The notes: a model not told the origin generated them from the sequence alone. Positions 18,429 through 29,617 are shown, counted from the stretch's first letter. The stretch is DNA of 64,000 nt from Photorhabdus luminescens subsp. luminescens (GCF_001083805.1 NZ_JXSK01000004.1:310001-374000); one strand, 5' to 3'. Program-made: numbers and translations.

Positions 18429-21071
18429 ATGAGCCAGCGCGGACTTGAAGCTTTATTACGCCCTAAATCCATTGCTGTAATTGGCGCCTCAGAAAAACCA
18501 GAACGAGCGGGTTCAGTTATGATGCGCAACCTACTTGCAGGAGGTTTTGCCGGGCCAATACTACCGGTAACTCCCAATAGCCGTTCTGTTCAAGGGGTTC
18601 TAGCTTACCCTTCAATAGATAAATTACCAATCACACCAGATTTGGCTATTATCTGTACTCATCACCACCGTAATTTGCAATGTCTGGAACAACTAGGGCA
18701 ATTGGGTTGCAAAACAGTGATTATTCTTTCCTCGCCAAAGCCCCAATTTACTGAATTAAAACAGTACTGCCAGCGCTATAGTATCCGACTACTTGGACCA
18801 AACAGTTTGGGACTATTAGCCCCCTGGCAAGGGCTGAATGCCAGCTTTTCTCCGATTCCAATTCTCAAAGGGAAATTAGCCTTTATTTCTCAATCTGCGG
18901 CAGTCTCAAATACGATTCTTGACTGGGCGCAACATCGGGGAGTCGGATTTTCCTACTTTATCGCGTTAGGCGACAGTGTAGATATCGATATTGATCATCT
19001 ACTCGATTTTCTGGCTCGTGACAGTAAAACCAGCGCCATCCTGCTCTATTTAGAGCATATCCATCACGCCCGTCGCTTTCTTTCAGCATCTAGAAGCGCT
19101 TCCCGCAATAAACCTATTTTAGTGGTCAAAAGCGGCCGTACCAGACGAGCACAGAAATTACTTGGTGAACAACAAAATCTGGATGCAGCCTATGATGCAG
19201 CAATTCAGCGAGCAGGGTTATTACGCGTACAAGATATGCATGAAATGTTTTCTGCTGTAGAAACCTTAAGCCATATGTCACCTTTACGGGGGGAACGACT
19301 ATTTATCGTCAGCAATGGCGCTGCTCCAACCGCAATGGCGCTGGATGAGTTATTCCTCCGTAACGGTAAGCTCGCAATATTAGGTGAAGAGACAACAAAG
19401 GCATTAAAAACACAACTACCAGAAACTATCTCCCTACATAATCCACTGGATTTAAGAGACGACTCCACGGTGGAACGTTATATCGCTGCGTTAAAACCGT
19501 TACTAGACAGCCACGACCATGATGCTCTGTTACTTATTCATTCTCCTAGCGCAATCGCTCCCGGTATTCAAACTGCCATAAAAGTCATTGAAACAATCCG
19601 TAAACACCCAAGGGGAAAATGGCTAACTATTTTTACCAATTGGTGCGGTGAATACTCTTCTCAAGAAGCCCGCCGCCTATTCAGTGAAGCAGGTATTCCA
19701 ACTTATCGCACCCCGGAAGGAGCAATTACTGCTTTCATGCACATGGTGGAATATCGCCGCAATCAAAAACAATTAACAGAAACACCGGCCCTACCAGTAA
19801 ACATCACAGCTAATACAGCACGTGCCCATCAATGCATACAACAGGCGCTGGAACAGGGAAACTCACGTCTAGATACTCATGAAGTTCAACCTATTCTGGC
19901 AGCCTATGGCCTAAATACGTTGCCAACATGGATTGCTCATAACAGCGATGAAGCCGTCAATATTGCCCAACAGATCGGTTATCCTGTCGCTCTAAAATTA
20001 CACTCGCCAGATATCCCGCATAAATCAGAAGTTCAGGGGGTTATGCTCTATTTGCGAAATGCAAACGAAGTCAAGGCTTCTGCTCAAGCGATTATCGAAC
20101 GTGTCAATCAGAATTTCCCACACGCAAGAATTCAAGGACTGTTAGTTCAAAGCATGGCAAACCGTGCCGGCGCACAAGAGCTACGTATTGCAGTAGAGCA
20201 AGATGAGGTATTTGGCCCACTGATCATGTTAGGTGAAGGAGGTATTGAGTGGTCACAGGAGACACAAACAGCCGTCGCGTTGCCGCCTCTCAATATGGCG
20301 TTAGCGCGATATCTGGTTATTCAGGCGATTAAAAGTAGAAAAATTAAACTCAGGGGAGCTCCCCAATCATTAGACATACTGGCACTCAGCCGACTGTTAG
20401 TTCAGGTATCTAACCTGTTACTTGATTGCCCGCAAATTGTACGACTAGATATTCATCCGTTACTGGCTTCTGGCGACGAATTCACATTATTAGATGTTTC
20501 AATGGAATTATCTTCGATAGAAGGCGATCCACGAACCAGATTAGCTATCCGTCCATATCCAAGTGAACTAGAAGAAACGATAAAACTCAAAGGGGATGCA
20601 GAATGCCTGCTACGCCCGATCCTGCCAGAAGATGAACCATTGCTGAAAGATTTTATCAGCCAGGTTACTAAAGAAGATCTCTACTACCGCTACTTTAGTG
20701 AAATCAGCGAATTTACACACGATGATCTGGCCAATATGACCCAGATTGATTACGACCGCGAAATGGCATTTGTTGCTGTACGACATCCTAAAACGACTCC
20801 GGAAATTATCGGGGTTACTCGTGCCATAGCTGACCCTGATAATGTCGAAGCAGAATTCGCTGTGCTAGTGCGTTCTGACTTAAAAGGGATTACCCTTGGA
20901 TATCAGCTTATGATAAAACTGATTAACTATACACGAGAGCATGGCATAAACCGCCTTAATGCCATCACCATGCCAGAAAATCGCACTATGATAAAACTCG
21001 CTAAAAAACTGGGATTTACCATAGATATTCAATTTGAGGACAGCATTGTAAACTTATCCCTCGAACTTTAA
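18429..21071 (+). CDS. pat: Protein lysine acetyltransferase Pat (YfiQ/PatZ)
   Basis: Acetylates enzyme lysines, notably acetyl-CoA synthetase, using acetyl-CoA. The 880-residue product (E. coli 886) has an N-terminal CoA-binding domain (SIAVIGASEKPERAGSVM), succinyl-CoA-synthetase-like domains to about 460, and an ATP-grasp domain (GYPVALKLHSPDIPHKSEVQGV). The C-terminal GNAT domain has ITLGYQLMIKL as the acetyl-CoA pyrophosphate loop region. In the ADP-forming synthetase part the enzyme is thought to be catalytically inactive and regulatory. pssA follows on the same strand, as in E. coli. Confidence 0.94.
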   Translation: MSQRGLEALLRPKSIAVIGASEKPERAGSVMMRNLLAGGFAGPILPVTPNSRSVQGVLAYPSIDKLPITPDLAIICTHHHRNLQCLEQLGQLGCKTVIILSSPKPQFTELKQYCQRYSIRLLGPNSLGLLAPWQGLNASFSPIPILKGKLAFISQSAAVSNTILDWAQHRGVGFSYFIALGDSVDIDIDHLLDFLARDSKTSAILLYLEHIHHARRFLSASRSASRNKPILVVKSGRTRRAQKLLGEQQNLDAAYDAAIQRAGLLRVQDMHEMFSAVETLSHMSPLRGERLFIVSNGAAPTAMALDELFLRNGKLAILGEETTKALKTQLPETISLHNPLDLRDDSTVERYIAALKPLLDSHDHDALLLIHSPSAIAPGIQTAIKVIETIRKHPRGKWLTIFTNWCGEYSSQEARRLFSEAGIPTYRTPEGAITAFMHMVEYRRNQKQLTETPALPVNITANTARAHQCIQQALEQGNSRLDTHEVQPILAAYGLNTLPTWIAHNSDEAVNIAQQIGYPVALKLHSPDIPHKSEVQGVMLYLRNANEVKASAQAIIERVNQNFPHARIQGLLVQSMANRAGAQELRIAVEQDEVFGPLIMLGEGGIEWSQETQTAVALPPLNMALARYLVIQAIKSRKIKLRGAPQSLDILALSRLLVQVSNLLLDCPQIVRLDIHPLLASGDEFTLLDVSMELSSIEGDPRTRLAIRPYPSELEETIKLKGDAECLLRPILPEDEPLLKDFISQVTKEDLYYRYFSEISEFTHDDLANMTQIDYDREMAFVAVRHPKTTPEIIGVTRAIADPDNVEAEFAVLVRSDLKGITLGYQLMIKLINYTREHGINRLNAITMPENRTMIKLAKKLGFTIDIQFEDSIVNLSLEL

Positions 21072-21234
21072 ATCAACTTCGTGATGAATCGCACAGACTT
21101 GAATCATTAGGCATTAGAGCGTTAAATCATGCTCACAATTAGCCAGACTAATGGTATTATTGCCAGATCATTTGATTCATTGCTTTACATAGTAGTCTTT
21201 TAGCCATCCAACATAAGAGAAAAAGCGCACTGTG

Positions 21235-22590
21235 ATGTTGTCTAAATTCAAACAAGCTAAACATCAACAACACCTTGCACAACTGCCTAAGCTACCTCAG
21301 TCAGTTGCTGATGTTAAAACACTTTATCAACCTGAAGTGTTCCGCAGCACCCTACTGGAAAAAATTGCTAACGCTGAAAAACATATTTATATCATCTCCC
21401 TCTATCTGGAAAATGATGATGCAGGGAGAGATATCCTGAATGCACTTTATGCAGCTAAACAACAACGTCCGGGCTTGGACATTAAAGTGCTCGTTGACTG
21501 GCATCGAGCGCAACGTGGACGAATTGGCGCCGCTGCAATGGTAACAAATGCCGATTGGTATTGTGCTATGGCAGAAACTTATCCCGATGTGAAAATTCCA
21601 GTGCTAGGTGTACCTGTAAATACCCGTGAAGCACTGGGTGTTTTACATTTAAAAGGTTTTATCTTTGACGACACTGTAGTTTATAGCGGAGCAAGCATTA
21701 ATGATGTTTATCTCCACCAACATGATAAATATCGTTATGATCGCTACCACTTGCTTCACAATGCAAAACTTGCAGAAGCAATGAAACACTTTGTTGATAA
21801 TTACATTATCGCGACAGGAGCCGTACAGAAACTGGATTGTAAGAACCGTCTTCGTATTCCTGAAATTAAAAACTTGATCCGTCAATTACGTTTTTCTCTG
21901 CGGCACACTACCTATAAAATAGACAATCAGGCAACAAATGATGAGCTATCTGTCACTCCACTTGCCGGTCTGGGAAAGAAAAATCTACTAAATAAAACCA
22001 TTAGCCATCTGATCGCTAGCACAGAACAAAAACTGATTATTTGTACTCCGTATTTTAATCTACCAGCCATCATTGTCCGGCGTATTGTTCATCTGCTTCG
22101 TCAAGGCAAACACGTGGAAATTATTGTTGGCGATAAAACTGCTAACGATTTTTACATTCCACCGGAAGAACCATTTAAAATTATCGGTGCGCTACCTTAT
22201 TTGTATGAAATCAATCTGCGCCGTTTTATCAGCAGACTACAGCGTTATATTGACAACAATCAACTGACTATCAGGTTGTGGAAAGATGGTGATAATAGCT
22301 ATCACCTGAAAGGTGTATGGGTGGATAATCAATGGCAATTGATTACAGGAAATAATCTTAATCCTCGTGCCTGGGGACTAGATTTAGAAAATGCCATTCT
22401 TATCCACGATCCTCATAAAGAAATGCAGGAGCAACGTACAAAAGAACTACACTGTATTCGCACTTATACTACGGTTGTCAGTAATTATCAGGAATTGGAC
22501 AGCATCCAGTTTTACCCAGTCAAAGTACGTAAACTTATCCGCCGTTTACGCCGTATCCGGGTAGACAAATTGATTAGTCGTATTCTGTAA
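21235..22590 (+). CDS. pssA: CDP-diacylglycerol--serine O-phosphatidyltransferase
   Basis: Makes phosphatidylserine from CDP-diacylglycerol and serine, the first step to phosphatidylethanolamine. The 451-residue product is the gammaproteobacterial phospholipase-D-type enzyme: HKD motif 1 is HLKGFIFDD and motif 2 is HLKGVWVD followed by ITGNNLNPRAW. The very basic C-terminus (KVRKLIRRLRRIRVDKLISRIL, in two parts) is typical of its peripheral membrane binding. The ATG at 21235 matches the E. coli N-terminus MLSKFK; a GTG codon directly upstream at 21232 is the alternative. Confidence 0.96.
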   Translation: MLSKFKQAKHQQHLAQLPKLPQSVADVKTLYQPEVFRSTLLEKIANAEKHIYIISLYLENDDAGRDILNALYAAKQQRPGLDIKVLVDWHRAQRGRIGAAAMVTNADWYCAMAETYPDVKIPVLGVPVNTREALGVLHLKGFIFDDTVVYSGASINDVYLHQHDKYRYDRYHLLHNAKLAEAMKHFVDNYIIATGAVQKLDCKNRLRIPEIKNLIRQLRFSLRHTTYKIDNQATNDELSVTPLAGLGKKNLLNKTISHLIASTEQKLIICTPYFNLPAIIVRRIVHLLRQGKHVEIIVGDKTANDFYIPPEEPFKIIGALPYLYEINLRRFISRLQRYIDNNQLTIRLWKDGDNSYHLKGVWVDNQWQLITGNNLNPRAWGLDLENAILIHDPHKEMQEQRTKELHCIRTYTTVVSNYQELDSIQFYPVKVRKLIRRLRRIRVDKLISRIL

Positions 22591-22624
22591 TTGAATCGAT
22601 AAAGCGAATTATCTTTTCTAAATC

Positions 22625-22662
22625 AAATCTCCTGATATTGAATAATTTCGGGAGATTTTTTT
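22625..22662 (+). terminator. Rho-independent terminator after pssA
   Basis: Stem AAATCTCCTGA paired with TCGGGAGATTT (one G-U), then seven T. Confidence 0.85.
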
Positions 22663-23549
22663 ACTATCGAATTTTTATTTAATAAATCTTAAATTTATTT
22701 AAATAATAGTAATATTCAAAAGTATGCAAATTCAGATTCAGCTTCTGGAGATAAAAAAATAAAACAACTAATCCTATTAATATACTATTTTTCAACAAAA
22801 AATTGATTGAATTACAATCCTAGAATGTTCTATTTAAAAATATTATTTTTCTGGTCGGAATATCTTATTTAAAGTTTCGTAGATAACTCCTTCTCTAAGT
22901 TTCACTTATAAAATCACAAAACCAGTGGAGTAAAATATATTTATAAGATTAATCAAAAAAACATCAGCGTAATACCATTTAAAGATGGTATTTATTCCTC
23001 AAAAAAACATAATAACTTGTTAAACTTAAAATATTTCTACTCACTTCTACAAGTCTAATGGGAATAACCATCAGATAAAATCCTTAAACAGATTAAATAA
23101 ATAACAACCAGAAAAATGGTACGATAAGTTGGAAAAGATAGAAAATATATTATTAATATTAAGCTGAACGTAAAATACTATATACAATACCAACAAAACA
23201 AAGAATTAAGAATAATTTTCGATAACAGTTCAGAATTTACACGCCATGAAATTATCAGTGAAAAATTAGAGAAGAAAGTTGAACTTGCTAATTCCTATAC
23301 AACTATAAAAGAAAGGGGTAAATGAGAATATAAATAAACTAATCAGAACTTTCTAAAAAGAATAAATTTAATAAAATCTCTAGCCGAAAAATAAATTCAG
23401 TCATAAACCCCGTAAAAACGAGGGATGCAAAACATTTAACAAATTATTTAAAGGGATGAAAATTTATTTAATCACAGCATAATTATATTACACTTACTAT
23501 ATGAAACCACAAAGTAAATATATGTAATAAAGTAATATTTTATAAACGC
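22663..23549. other. AT-rich gene desert with insertion-sequence debris
   Basis: Nearly 900 bp of very AT-rich sequence between the pssA terminator and the rRNA operon terminator. No intact reading frame longer than about 60 codons is convincing. The only recognisable content is the IS30-like remnant at 23221-23459. A short inverted repeat AATACCATTT/AAAGATGGTATT occurs near 22970-22992. Confidence 0.6.
23221..23459 (+). pseudogene. Decayed IS30-family transposase 3' end
   Basis: Read across several frames the sequence gives DNSSEFTRHEIISEKLEKK, ANSYTTIKERG, then with a one-base shift NENINKLIRTF, and further on NPVKTRDAKHLTNYLKG. This matches the DDE core and C-terminus of IS30-family transposases (DNG-EF, PYSSWERG-NEN-N-LIRQF, NRPRKTR--KTPNE). 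It holds the second catalytic D in DNS and the E in NEN. Frameshifts, in-frame stops at 23323 and others, and loss of the 5' half make it non-functional. No terminal inverted repeats are recognisable. Confidence 0.7.
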
Positions 23550-23577
23550 AAAACCCCCAGCTCTCGCTGAGGGTTTC
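23550..23577 (-). terminator. rRNA operon terminator
   Basis: On the minus strand AAACCCTCAGC, loop GAGA, GCTGGGGGTTT, then TTGCGTTT. Located about 160 bases past the 5S gene; it also faces pssA-side transcription from the other direction. Confidence 0.85.
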
Positions 23578-23585
23578 TACTGTAT

Positions 23586-23732
23586 TTAAAGCCTGGCAGT
23601 TTACAAACGGCTTTCCTGCCGTTTGCCCTTCGGGCCGTCGCTGCTCGCGACGTTCAACTCCGTTCCCGACGGAGTTGTCCTACTCTCTACCATTGTGCCT
23701 TATGTCACTGTTTCCATCACATAAAGCTAAAG
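23586..23732 (-). repeat. Hairpin-rich partial duplication of the 5S 3' end
   Basis: The 16 bases TTAAAGCCTGGCAGTT at 23586-23601 are repeated exactly at 23733-23748, where they form the 3' end of the real 5S gene. In the downstream copy about 75 bases intervene before TCCTACTCTC, which continues the 5S sequence. The intervening block is three adjacent hairpins: CAAACGGC/GCCGTTTG, CGTCGC/GCGACG and CAACTCCG/CGGAGTTG. This looks like a vestigial second 5S interrupted by a palindromic element. It is transcribed at the end of the operon. Confidence 0.65.
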
Positions 23733-23735
23733 TTA

Positions 23736-23855
23736 AAGCCTGGCAGTTCCCTACTCTCACATGGGGAGACCCCACACTACCATCGGCGCTACGGCGTTTC
23801 ACTGCTGAGTTCGGCATGGGGTCAGGTGGGACCGCCGCGCTATCGCCGCCAGGCA
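23736..23855 (-). rRNA. rrf: 5S ribosomal RNA
   Basis: The 120-nt minus-strand sequence begins TGCCTGGCGG and contains the conserved CCGAACTCAG and GGGTCTCCCCATG segments, with complementary ends (TGCCTGGC/GCCAGGC). It lies 133 bases past the 23S gene. Ends are set by alignment to E. coli 5S and may be off by a base or two. Confidence 0.95.
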
Positions 23856-23930
23856 TATTCCGTTTTATCCCGGCCGTTGCTTCTCCACAACCGCCCGGTT
23901 CAATCTCTGAACAAGCTGAAATTCATCTCT

Positions 23931-23967
23931 CTTCCGTCTTCTGACCGCTGTCCGCTGTCTTCTGACA
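23931..23967 (-). repeat. Intervening-sequence-like scar in the 23S-5S spacer
   Basis: On the minus strand the spacer reads GTCAGAAGACAGCGGAC, then AGCGGTCAGAAGACGG. The first part matches 14 of 15 bases of CAGAAGACAGAGGAC inside the helix-45 intervening sequence. Relative to the E. coli spacer this block is extra, lying between the conserved TTTTGG and GAAGAGAG-like segments. GTCAGAAGAC occurs twice within it. Confidence 0.55.
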
Positions 23968-24323
23968 CCAAAACACCTTCGGCGTTGTAAGGTTAAGCCT
24001 CTCGGTTCATTAGTACTGGTCAGCTCAATGCATCGCTGCACTTACACACCCAGCCTATCCACGTCTTCGTCTTAAACGTTCCTTCCGTGACCTCAAGTCA
24101 AGGGAAGACTCATCTCAAGGCAAGTTTCCCGCTTAGATGCTTTCAGCGGTTATCTCTCCCGCACTTAGCTACCGGGCTATGCCATTGGCATGACAACCCG
24201 TACACCAGCGGTGCGTCCACTCCGGTCCTCTCGTACTAGGAGCAGCCCCTTTCAATCTTCCTGCGCCCACGGCAGATAGGGACCGAACTGTCTCACGACG
24301 TTCTAAACCCAGCTCGCGTACCA

Positions 24324-24357
<34 letters not shown>

Positions 24358-24358
24358 A

Positions 24359-24401
<43 letters not shown>

Positions 24402-24430
24402 ACCGCCGTCGATATGAACTCTTGGGCGGT

Positions 24431-24486
<56 letters not shown>

Positions 24487-24908
24487 AGAACCACCGGATC
24501 ACTAAGACCTACTTTCGTACCTGCTCGAGCCGTCACTCTCGCAGTTAAGCTGGCTTATGCCTTTGCACTAACCTCACGATGTCCGACCGTGATTAGCCAA
24601 CCTTCGTGCTCCTCCGTTACGCTTTGGGAGGAGACCGCCCCAGTCAAACTACCCGCCAGACACTGTCCTCAGCCCGGATGACGGGCCTAAGTGAGAACAT
24701 CGAGCATTCAAGGGTGGTATTTCAAGGATGGCTCCATGCAGACTGGCGTCCGCACTTCCAAGCCTCCCACCTATCCTACACATCAAGGCTCCATGTTCAG
24801 TGTCAAGCTATAGTAAAGGTTCACGGGGTCTTTCCGTCTTGCCGCGGGAACACTGCATCTTCACAGCGAGTTCAATTTCACTGAGTCTCGGGTGGAGACA
24901 GCCTGGCC

Positions 24909-24994
<86 letters not shown>

Positions 24995-25711
24995 TGGGGC
25001 TTCGATCAAGAGCGTCGCCTTGCGGCTAACCCCATCAATTAACCTTCCAGCACCGGGCAGGCGTCACACCGTATACGTCCACTTACGTGTTGGCACAGTG
25101 CTGTGTTTTTAATAAACAGTTGCAGCCAGCTGGTCTCTGCGACTGGCTTCGGCTCCGGGGGCAAACCCCTTCACCTAACGCCAGCGTGCCTTCTCCCGAA
25201 GTTACGGCACCATTTTGCCTAGTTCCTTCACCCGAGTTCTCTCAAGCGCCTGAGTATTCTCTACCTGACCACCTGTGTCGGTTTGGGGTACGATTCAATG
25301 TCACCTGATGCTTAGAGGCTTTTCCTGGAAGCCGGGCATCAACCACTTCACCGCCGTAGCGGCTCGTCATCACGCCTCAGTGTTAAAAGAAGAGCGGATT
25401 TGCCTGCTCCTCCCACCTACACGCTTAAACCGGGACGACCGTCGCCCGGATGGCCTAGCCTTCTCCGTCCCCCCTTCGCAGTCACATTCAGTACAGGAAT
25501 ATTAACCTGTTTCCCATCAGCTACGCCGTTCGGCCTCGCCTTAGGGGTCGACTCACCCTGCCCCGATTAACGTTGGACAGGAACCCTTGGTCTTCCGGCG
25601 AGCGGGTTTTTCACCCGCTTTATCGTTACTTATGTCAGCATTCGCACTTCTGATACCTCCAGCAGGCCTCACGGCGCCGCCTTCACCGGCTTACAGAACG
25701 CTCCCCTACCC

Positions 25712-26136
25712 ATTCAGAGAACAGACGTCAGAATACAGCTTACAGACGCCGCCCCAGTCCAGTCAGCATTTTCGCTATCTCTTCATAGTCCATCGCGCCA
25801 TTCCTGCCACTGAACCCGATTGATATAGCCCAAATCCAGACAATATCTTAACCATACACGCATCTCATCGGCACTGCCTAAGGCTATACTAATGAAACGC
25901 CTGAACTCGGGTTTGGAATAATGCTGCTTACCAAAGCCCTCGGCAAGGTTGGACGCAAATGCCCTTACTTGCCCGCCCGACCTGGTCCGCTAATCCATAT
26001 TGTTCGTACTGAGGAAATGTCAAACTCACCTGATGAATTTCTAACGAAATTCGATAAGCTTTCTTAAACACGTCCAATTGCTCGAATCCATATGACATCA
26101 TTCCGTCCTCTGTCTTCTGAAATCTGTCCTCTGAAT
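25712..26136 (-). other. 23S intervening sequence in helix 45
   Basis: A 425-bp insert between CTGCGGC and GGGTAGGGG, where E. coli has a short hairpin loop. Its ends form a 22-base terminal stem, with 19 of 22 positions matching between 25712-25733 and the complement of 26115-26136 (ATTCAGAG-ACAGA--TCAGAA). That is a typical RNase III substrate. Inside is a broken gene for the intervening-sequence four-helix-bundle protein. Confidence 0.9.
25783..26101 (-). pseudogene. Frameshifted four-helix-bundle (23S intervening sequence) protein gene
   Basis: The first half reads MMSYGFEQLDVFKKAYRISL... to DQVGRASKGIC. After one extra base near 25951-25956 the second half continues as SNLAEGFGK, PEFRRFISIALGSADE and ends WQEWRDGL. 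Joined, they give the family pattern of the S23/four-helix-bundle proteins encoded in 23S intervening sequences (about 105 residues). The span is 319 bases, one more than a multiple of three. The family function is unknown. A sequencing error is possible, since one base decides intactness. Confidence 0.8.
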
Positions 26137-26293
26137 GCCGCAGCTTCGGCGCATGGTTTAGCCCCGTTACATCTTCCGCGCAGGCCGACTCGACCAGTGA
26201 GCTATTACGCTTTCTTTCAATGATGGCTGCTTCTAAGCCAACATCCTGGCTGTCTGGGCCTTCCCACATCGTTTCCCACTTAACCATGACTTC

Positions 26294-26326
<33 letters not shown>

Positions 26327-26750
26327 CTTCACGACGGACGTTAGCACCCGCCGTGTGTCTCCCGTGATGACATTCTTCGGTATTCGCAGTTTGCATCGGG
26401 TTGGTAAGCCGGGATGGCCCCCTAGCCGAAACAGTGCTCTACCCCCGAAGATGAACTCACGAGGCGCTACCTAAATAGCTTTCGGGGAGAACCAGCTATC
26501 TCCCGGTTTGATTGGCCTTTCACCCCCAGCCACAAGTCATCCGCTAATTTTTCAACATTAGTCGGTTCGGTCCTCCAGTTAGTGTTACCCAACCTTCAAC
26601 CTGCCCATGGCTAGCTCACCGGGTTTCGGGTCTATACCCTGCAACTCATTTCGCCCAGTTAAGACTCGGTTTCCCTGCGGCTCCCCTATGCGGTTAACCT
26701 TGCTACAGAATATAAGTCGCTGACCCATTATACAAAAGGTACGCAGTCAC

Positions 26751-26876
26751 CCCACCCCAAAACGCTCCACTGCTTGATGATTGTGTTGGGCGTCGCTGTC
26801 GCTCCGCCAACCGCGCATCAGTGATGTCGTTACGCATTTTGTGCGCCACGCAAAGCGAAACGCTTTGGTGGTGGGG
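26751..26876 (-). other. 23S intervening sequence in helix 25
   Basis: About 126 bp replace roughly a dozen bases of the E. coli helix-25 tip, between the conserved CAGTGGGAGC and GTGACTGCGTACC. The ends pair imperfectly (CCCCACC/GGTGGGG with AACGCT/AGCG further in). No reading frame is apparent. A near copy of the flank GCTCCCACTGCTTG (26876-26889) occurs inside as GCTCCACTGCTTG (26764-26776). Confidence 0.85.
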
Positions 26877-27517
26877 CTCCCACTGCTTGTACGTACACGG
26901 TTTCAGGTTCTCTTTCACTCCCCTCGCCGGGGTTCTTTTCGCCTTTCCCTCACGGTACTGGTTCACTATCGGTCAGTCAGGAGTATTTAGCCTTGGAGGA
27001 TGGTCCCCCCTTCTTCAGACAGGATTTCTCGTGTCCCGCCTTACTCGTCGAACTCACAACCACGCCATCTTCGAGTACGGGGCTGTCACCCTCTCTCGCC
27101 GGCCTTTCCAGACCGTTCCTCTGATGCTGTGGCTGATGCAGGTTCTGGGCTCCTCCCCGTTCGCTCGCCGCTACTGGGGGAATCTCGGTTGATTTCTTTT
27201 CCTCGGGGTACTGAGATGTTTCAGTTCCCCCGGTTCGCCTCATTAACCTATGGATTCAGTTAATGATAGTGCAACGCATTGCACTGGGTTTCCCCATTCG
27301 GACATCGCCGGCTCATATCGCTTCATATCAGCTTACCGACGCTTTTCGCAGATTAGCGCGTCCTTCATCGCCTCTGACTGCCTAGGCATCCACCGTGTAC
27401 GCTTAGTCGCTTAACCTCACAACCCGAAACTGTCTCGGACTGCTGCAGCTTGAGAGACTCGTCAATAATACCTCAGCGATATTATCGAGTGTTTCAATTT
27501 TTCAGCTTGTTCCAGAT

Positions 27518-27529
27518 TGTTAAAGAGCA
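27518..27529 (-). promoter_or_regulatory. boxA antitermination site in the tRNA-Ala/23S spacer
   Basis: TGCTCTTTAACA on the minus strand, the consensus boxA bound by NusB/NusE. It lies about 100 bases before the 23S gene. Confidence 0.8.
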
Positions 27530-27579
27530 AAATAATTCACAGCATACTGTCGCCAATATACTCTGAATGACTTTTAGTA

Positions 27580-27655
27580 TGGTGGAGCTAAGCGGGATCG
27601 AACCGCTGACCTCCTGCGTGCAAGGCAGGCGCTCTCCCAGCTGAGCTATAGCCCC
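27580..27655 (-). tRNA. alaT: tRNA-Ala (anticodon TGC)
   Basis: A 76-nt cloverleaf from GGGGCTATAGCTCAG to encoded CCA. Anticodon TGC sits in the loop CTTGCAC. Second spacer tRNA between 16S and 23S. Confidence 0.97.
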
Positions 27656-27785
27656 ATACAGAATCTTCCGCTATCACATGGTGTTACCCAAACCTTTTCA
27701 TCACCGCCAGTTTCAACGCGAATCACGCAGTGTGCGCAAGCACATGAGTAATGCAGCGTTTAAAATGGCAAAGAGGAAAAGCGTT

Positions 27786-27862
<77 letters not shown>

Positions 27863-27931
27863 ATCGCGATAACGTCATTCTCTTCTTTCATCAGACAATC
27901 TGTGTGAGCACTGCACTCAACGCATCTCAGG

Positions 27932-29476
<1,545 letters not shown>

Positions 29477-29605
29477 AAAGCTTGATGCTCAAAGAAACTG
29501 ACTGTTAGTTCGTAATGAATTAACTGTTGTTCACTCTTCAAGACTTTAAAACGTATTTTTTTGTGATACGGTCTTGTGAGTGCCCACACAGATTGTCTGA
29601 TTAAT

Positions 29606-29617
29606 TGTTAAAGAGCA
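29606..29617 (-). promoter_or_regulatory. boxA antitermination site in the rRNA leader
   Basis: TGCTCTTTAACA on the minus strand, about 130 bases before 16S. It nucleates the rRNA antitermination complex. Confidence 0.8.

Noticed and set aside
23931-23967. Short direct repeats as a CRISPR or tandem-repeat array
   Set aside because: Only two imperfect copies of a 10-base motif in an rRNA spacer, with no spacers or cas genes; better explained by intervening-sequence ends.
25928-26287. 119-codon open frame on minus within 23S taken as one protein
   Set aside because: Its first 62 codons are ordinary 23S rRNA sequence. Only the part from 26101 belongs to the intervening-sequence protein, and its C-terminus is a frameshift artefact.
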